This document shows, piece by piece, positions 12,681-16,402 of a stretch of DNA of 16,402 nt. The translations under genes and the position numbers were made by a program. A model generated the notes under the pieces. It ran no database searches. It was not told where the DNA came from and saw only the letters and a list, made by a program, of their open reading frames with translations. Position 1 is the first letter of the stretch; each line of letters opens with the position of its first letter. This DNA comes from CADEFF01 sp964569315 (GTDB taxonomy: Bacteria; Pseudomonadota; Alphaproteobacteria; Dongiales; Dongiaceae), in contig CAZMUZ010000087.1 of NCBI GenBank assembly GCA_964569315.1, positions 1 through 16,402 on the forward strand. The letters run 5' to 3'.

Positions 12681-14729
12681 ATGAGCAATCGCCTCGGCGA
12701 AGAGACCAGCCCCTATCTGCTGCAGCACAAGGCCAATCCGGTGCATTGGCGGGCCTGGGGCGAGGCGGCGCTGGCGGAGGCGCAGTCGCTCGACCGGCCG
12801 ATCCTGCTCTCGGTCGGCTACGCCGCCTGCCACTGGTGCCATGTGATGGCGCATGAGAGCTTCGAGAATCCCGAGATCGCGGCGCTGATGAACGAGCTCT
12901 TCGTCAACATCAAGGTCGATCGCGAGGAGCGGCCGGACATCGACAGCATCTACCAGTCGGCCCTGGCACTGCTCGGGCAGCAGGGCGGCTGGCCGCTCAC
13001 CATGTTCCTCACGCCGAAGGGCGAGCCCTTCTGGGGCGGCACCTATTTTCCGCCGGCCGAACGCTGGGGCCGCCCGGGCTTCCCGCAGGTGCTGGAAACG
13101 ATCGCCGGCATCTACCGGGACGAACCCGACAAGGTCACGAAGAACGTCGCGGCGCTGAAAGGCGCGCTCGCGGCGATGGCGCAGCCGAAGCCCGCCGGCG
13201 AGATCAGCCTCGAGATCACCGACCGCATCGCCGACCGGTTGCTGCAGGAGCTCGACCAGCGCCATGGCGGAATCGGCGGCGCACCGAAATTCCCGCAGAG
13301 CGCGATCCTCGAACTCTTCTGGCGCGGCTGGAAGCGCACCGGCAAGCAGCCGCTGCGCGACGCCGTGCTGCTCACCCTCGCCCGCATGGCGCAAGGCGGA
13401 ATCTACGATCATCTCGGCGGCGGGTTCGCCCGCTATGCGGTCGATGCGGAATGGCTCGTGCCGCATTTTGAGAAGATGCTCTACGACAACGCTCTGCTGC
13501 TCGAGATCTACACGCTCGTCTGGCAGGAGACGAAGGAGCCGCTCTTCGAGGCGCGCATCCGCGAAACCGTCGCCTGGCTGCTGGCCGAGATGCGCGCGGC
13601 GCCGGGGCCGAGCGGCCATCGCGGATTCGCCGCCTCGCTCGATGCCGACAGCGAGCATGAGGAAGGCAAGTTCTATGTCTGGAGCGAGGCGGAGATCGAC
13701 GCGCTGCTTGGGCCCGACGCCGCCCTCTTCAAGAAGCATTACGACGTGCGGCCCGAAGGCAACTGGGAGCAGAAGACGATCCTCAACCGCTCCGCCGAGC
13801 CGCGGCTCGGAAGCGCGGAGGCGGAGGCGAAACTCGCGCGCTTGCGCGGCAAGCTCCTCAAGGCGCGGGCGAAGCGCATCCGGCCCGGCTGGGACGACAA
13901 GGCGCTCGCCGACTGGAACGGGCTGACGATCGCAGCGCTCGCCGGCGCCGCCATGGCCTTCGAGGAAAAATCCTGGCTCGATGCCGCAGCCGAGGCCTTC
14001 GCCTTCGTCGCGGCCGACATGACGGAGAACGGGCGGCTGCGCCACAGCTTCCGCGACGGGCGGCTCAAGCATCCGGCGACGCTCGACGACTATGCGAACA
14101 ACGCGAAGGCGGCGCTGGCGCTCTTCGCGGCCACGAGCGAGCCCGGCTATCTCGACCAGGCGGAACGCTGGGTCGCGATCCTCGACCGGCATTACTGGGA
14201 CGGCGCCGGCGGCGGTTATTTCTTCACCGCCGACGACACCGCCGACCTCATCCATCGCACCAAGCACGCGCAGGACAATGCGGTGCCGCCCGGCAACGCG
14301 ACCATGGTGGGGGTGCTGACGCGGCTCTATCTCCTCACCGGCAAGGACGCCTATCGCGACCGCGCCGAAGCGCTGGTCGCGGCCTTCGCCGGCGAGCTCG
14401 AGCGCAACTTCTTCCCGCTCGCCTCGCTGCTCAACCAGAACGAGCTGATGCAGGGGGCGCTCCAGGTGGTGCTGGTGGGCGACCCCGCGAGCGCCGATCT
14501 CGCGGCGATGCGGAAGGCGCTTGCAGACCGGTCGCTGCCGAACCTGGTGCTGCAGCAGGTGCCGCCCGGCGCGAAGCTGCCGCCGGGGCATCCGGCCGAG
14601 GGCAAGGCGGCGGCGGCAGGCAAGGAAGCGGTTGGCGGCAAGGCGACGGCCTTCGTCTGCCGCGGCCAGACCTGCTCGCTGCCGATCACCGACGCGGCCG
14701 GGCTCGGCCGCGCCCTGCAATTCGGGTAA
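12681..14729 (+). CDS. Thioredoxin domain-containing protein, DUF255 / YyaL (SSP411-like) family
   Basis: A 682-residue protein of the widespread YyaL/spermatogenesis-associated-protein-20 family. Residues 1-160 form the thioredoxin-like DUF255 domain with the CxxC pair C50 and C53 (ACHWCHVMAHESFE), preceded by NRLGEETSPYLLQHKANPVHW and followed by KVDREERPDID and GGWPLTMFLTP. Residues 170-680 resemble an (alpha/alpha)6 barrel seen in glycan-acting enzymes (GGIYDHLGGGFARYAVD, PHFEKMLYDNALLLE, SLDADSEHEEGKFYVW). The C-terminal FVCRGQTCSLPITD is usual. The cellular role is not firmly known. The start is ATG at 12681 with GGAG at 12665; an upstream in-frame start at 12654 lacks family similarity. 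No signal peptide. It precedes the alkyltransferase gene by 6 nt, suggesting cotranscription. Confidence 0.94.
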   Translation: MSNRLGEETSPYLLQHKANPVHWRAWGEAALAEAQSLDRPILLSVGYAACHWCHVMAHESFENPEIAALMNELFVNIKVDREERPDIDSIYQSALALLGQQGGWPLTMFLTPKGEPFWGGTYFPPAERWGRPGFPQVLETIAGIYRDEPDKVTKNVAALKGALAAMAQPKPAGEISLEITDRIADRLLQELDQRHGGIGGAPKFPQSAILELFWRGWKRTGKQPLRDAVLLTLARMAQGGIYDHLGGGFARYAVDAEWLVPHFEKMLYDNALLLEIYTLVWQETKEPLFEARIRETVAWLLAEMRAAPGPSGHRGFAASLDADSEHEEGKFYVWSEAEIDALLGPDAALFKKHYDVRPEGNWEQKTILNRSAEPRLGSAEAEAKLARLRGKLLKARAKRIRPGWDDKALADWNGLTIAALAGAAMAFEEKSWLDAAAEAFAFVAADMTENGRLRHSFRDGRLKHPATLDDYANNAKAALALFAATSEPGYLDQAERWVAILDRHYWDGAGGGYFFTADDTADLIHRTKHAQDNAVPPGNATMVGVLTRLYLLTGKDAYRDRAEALVAAFAGELERNFFPLASLLNQNELMQGALQVVLVGDPASADLAAMRKALADRSLPNLVLQQVPPGAKLPPGHPAEGKAAAAGKEAVGGKATAFVCRGQTCSLPITDAAGLGRALQFG

Positions 14730-14735
14730 CCTGCC

Positions 14736-15212
14736 ATGTCTCCCACCATGTCCGACGACACCGGCATCCTCACCCTCGCCTCGCCGCTGGGGCCGCTTAC
14801 CGTCCATGAAAAGGACGGCGCGATCACCCGGGTCAAATTCGGCGCCTCGAAGGAACAGCGCGTCACGCCGCTCCTCGAAACCGCCAAGGCGCAGCTCGAC
14901 GCCTATTTCTATTGCGGGCTGAAGAATTTCGACCTGCCGCTGGCGCCCGACGGCAGCGCCTTCGAGCAGGAGGTGTGGGAAACCATGCTCGAGATCCCCT
15001 ATGGCCGCACCCTCACCTACGGCCAGATCGCAACGAAGCTCGGCGGCATGGCGCAGGCGGTCGGCGGCGCCTGCGGCTCGAACCCGATCCCGATCATCAT
15101 CCCCTGCCATCGCGTGCTCGCGGCGGGCGACAGGATCGGCGGCTATTCGGGCGCCGGCGGAACCGAAACCAAGACGTTTCTGTTGCAGCTCGAAGGCGCG
15201 CTGCTGCTCTAG
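14736..15212 (+). CDS. ogt: Methylated-DNA--protein-cysteine methyltransferase
   Basis: A suicide DNA-repair protein that moves alkyl groups from O6-alkylguanine to its own cysteine. The 158 residues are a normal Ogt-type size. The active site is IIPCHRV with acceptor C124. Other family residues are present: Y95 (TLTYGQIA), N116, H125 and E153 near TKTFLLQLEG. The position of the arginine finger, 17 residues before the cysteine (R128 in human MGMT), is Q107 here, and the loop before it is two residues shorter than in E. coli Ogt. The start is ATG 14736, 6 nt after the upstream gene; ATG 14748 is an alternative. The stop codon lies in the edge of a dispersed repeat. Symbol ogt is by family; it could be named differently in this lineage. 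Confidence 0.93.
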   Translation: MSPTMSDDTGILTLASPLGPLTVHEKDGAITRVKFGASKEQRVTPLLETAKAQLDAYFYCGLKNFDLPLAPDGSAFEQEVWETMLEIPYGRTLTYGQIATKLGGMAQAVGGACGSNPIPIIIPCHRVLAAGDRIGGYSGAGGTETKTFLLQLEGALLL

Positions 15213-15314
15213 GCGCGTTTCCTCGAAGTTGAATCGGAACGCGCTCCGGATTCCTTGGTCTGTTCGTATTTTTTCCTGCGAACCGGTGCCCATTTCGCGG
15301 GAAAATGCTCTAGG
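15206..15314. repeat. Dispersed intergenic palindromic repeat element
   Basis: About 109 bp bounded by the 8-bp direct repeat GCTCTAGG (15206-15213 and 15307-15314). It contains two hairpins. One has GCGCGTT/AACGCGC arms (15213-15219, 15238-15244). The other has a 12-bp stem with one G-T wobble (15271-15282 with 15294-15305) and an 11-nt loop. The sequence (GAATCGGAACGCGCT, GAACCGG, GGAAAATGCTCTAG) resembles abundant short intergenic repeats known in Rhizobiales and related alphaproteobacteria. It overlaps the ogt stop codon TAG (15210-15212). No T-run follows the stems. Confidence 0.75.
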
Positions 15315-15418
15315 TCCGGGCGGCATCGGCTGGCGAGCCTCCCGAAAGCCCGCTATGGTTCCGGCCGTCGTCTGCATCAACGGCTTCTGATCCGAAACCC
15401 CGATCGCGAGGAACGGCG

Positions 15419-16399
15419 ATGGCGAAGACGCATGCGATCCGCATCGAAGAAACCGGCGGGCCCGACAAGCTGAAATGGGTCGAGGTCGATCCCGGCGCGC
15501 CGGGTGCGGGCGAGGTGCTGATCCGCAATACCGCGATCGGCCTCAACTACATCGATACATATCATCGCAGCGGCCTCTATCCGATGACCCTTCCCTCCGG
15601 CATCGGGCTCGAAGGGGCGGCCGTGGTCGAGGCGCTGGGGCCGGGGGTGGTCGATCTCAAGGTCGGCGACCGCGTGGCCTATGCCTCGGGCCCGATCGGC
15701 GCCTATGCGGTGCGCCGCGTCTATCCGGCGAACCGGCTGGTGAAGCTGCCGGATGCGATCGACGACAAGCGCGCGGCCGCGATGATGCTGCAGGGCATGA
15801 CGGTCGAGTATCTCATCCGCCGCACCTTCCCGGTGAAGCGCGGACAGACCGTGCTGTTCCATGCCGCGGCCGGCGGCGTCGGGCTCATCGCCTGCCAGTG
15901 GCTGCGGCATCTCGGCGCCACCGTCATCGGCACGGTCGGCTCGCCGGAGAAGGCGAAGATCGCCGAGGCCCATGGCTGCCACTATGTGATCGACTACCGG
16001 ACGGAGAAATTCCCCGAGCGGGTGCGCGAGATCACGCGCGGCGCCGGCGTGCCGGTCGTCTATGACGGGGTTGGCAAGGACACCTTCACGGGCTCGCTCG
16101 ACAGCCTCGCGACGCGCGGCATGCTGGTGAGCTTCGGCAGCGCGTCCGGCCCGGTGCCGCCCTTCGAGCCCGCCATTCTCGCTTCCAAGGGCTCGGTATT
16201 CCTGACCCGGCCGACGCTCGTCCACTATACCGGCACCCGCGCGGAGCTGCTGGAAAGCGCCCACGCGCTTTTCGAGGTGGTGCTGCAAGGCGCAGTGCAG
16301 ATCGAGGTGCACCAGACCTATCCGCTGAAGGACGCCGCGCGCGCCCATACGGACCTCGAGGCGCGGCGCACCACCGGCTCCACCATCCTGTTGCCGTGA
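15419..16399 (+). CDS. Quinone oxidoreductase, zinc-independent MDR family
   Basis: A 326-residue NADPH-dependent quinone reductase-like enzyme (zeta-crystallin/Qor type) of the medium-chain dehydrogenase superfamily. The N-terminal GroES-like domain contains EVLIRNTAIGLNYIDTYHRSGLYP, matching Qor. The nucleotide-binding Rossmann domain carries AAAGGVG (149-155) and GTVGSPEKAKIAEAHGCHYVIDY. The C-terminal TYPLKDAARAHTDLEARRTTGSTILLP is the usual end. The catalytic and structural zinc cysteines of alcohol dehydrogenases are absent, as expected for this branch. The start is ATG 15419 with GAGGAA at 15408-15413 as ribosome binding site. The 105 bp between the dispersed repeat and this gene hold no other feature I can support. 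The exact quinone substrate cannot be read from the sequence. Confidence 0.93.
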   Translation: MAKTHAIRIEETGGPDKLKWVEVDPGAPGAGEVLIRNTAIGLNYIDTYHRSGLYPMTLPSGIGLEGAAVVEALGPGVVDLKVGDRVAYASGPIGAYAVRRVYPANRLVKLPDAIDDKRAAAMMLQGMTVEYLIRRTFPVKRGQTVLFHAAAGGVGLIACQWLRHLGATVIGTVGSPEKAKIAEAHGCHYVIDYRTEKFPERVREITRGAGVPVVYDGVGKDTFTGSLDSLATRGMLVSFGSASGPVPPFEPAILASKGSVFLTRPTLVHYTGTRAELLESAHALFEVVLQGAVQIEVHQTYPLKDAARAHTDLEARRTTGSTILLP

Positions 16400-16402
16400 C
16401 GG

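Noticed and set aside
12509..12856. Plus-strand frame beginning MAVLASVAVLASVAFLAFAA that looks like a signal peptide
   Set aside because: The hydrophobic start is only the translated tandem repeat, and the frame runs out of phase into the true YyaL-like gene.
12582..15380. A 932-codon minus-strand frame opposite the YyaL-like and ogt genes
   Set aside because: It spans two clear genes on the other strand and the dispersed repeat; the protein is Arg/Gly/Glu-rich without family resemblance.
15314..15418. Short peptide frame starting at 15355 before the quinone oxidoreductase
   Set aside because: Eleven codons, no ribosome binding site and no similarity that I recognise.

Overview
The window is a GC-rich chromosomal segment of an alphaproteobacterium. 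The combination of a DUF3576 lipoprotein, leuS, lptE, holA and a parB-parA-rsmG-mnmG-mnmE block, a DUF6489 protein, and a hairpin-rich intergenic repeat of a type common in Rhizobiales and Rhodospirillales genomes suggests a Rhodospirillales-like or related lineage. The genus cannot be named from the sequence. Nearly all of it is coding, and most content is conserved housekeeping rather than a mobile or defence island.

Left part, plus strand (1-6018): a DUF3576 envelope lipoprotein whose start may lie at or beyond the window edge; a two-domain protein joining a cysteine-less redoxin-like domain to a 2OG-Fe(II) hydroxylase domain; leucyl-tRNA synthetase behind a candidate promoter and a strong leader hairpin; the LPS-assembly lipoprotein LptE; and the DNA polymerase III delta subunit. 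leuS, lptE and holA look like one transcription unit.

Middle part, minus strand (6031-12329), read from high to low coordinates: DUF6489 protein, a (2Fe-2S) thioredoxin-like ferredoxin, mnmE, then mnmG, rsmG, parA and parB. MnmE and MnmG together modify the wobble uridine of certain tRNAs, RsmG methylates 16S rRNA, and ParA/ParB segregate the chromosome. Two perfect 16-bp parS sites are present. One lies in the mnmE-mnmG gap and one is embedded in rsmG codons. The 107-bp mnmE-mnmG gap is tightly packed: parS, an intrinsic terminator for mnmE, and a mnmG promoter whose -35 shares bases with the terminator U-tract. That promoter is placed to give an almost leaderless mnmG mRNA.

Right part (12330-16402): a divergent intergenic region carrying an 18-bp tandem repeat interrupted by exactly 100 Ns (an assembly gap, so the array length is unknown). 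It is followed on the plus strand by a DUF255/YyaL-type thioredoxin-domain protein, a short O6-alkylguanine-DNA alkyltransferase with Gln at the usual arginine-finger position, a dispersed palindromic repeat that supplies the alkyltransferase stop codon, and a quinone oxidoreductase of the MDR family.

I found no clear new multi-gene system. The most noteworthy items are the composite parS/terminator/promoter gap, the tandem repeat abutting a Shine-Dalgarno sequence, the stop codon supplied by a repeat element, and the redoxin-dioxygenase fusion.
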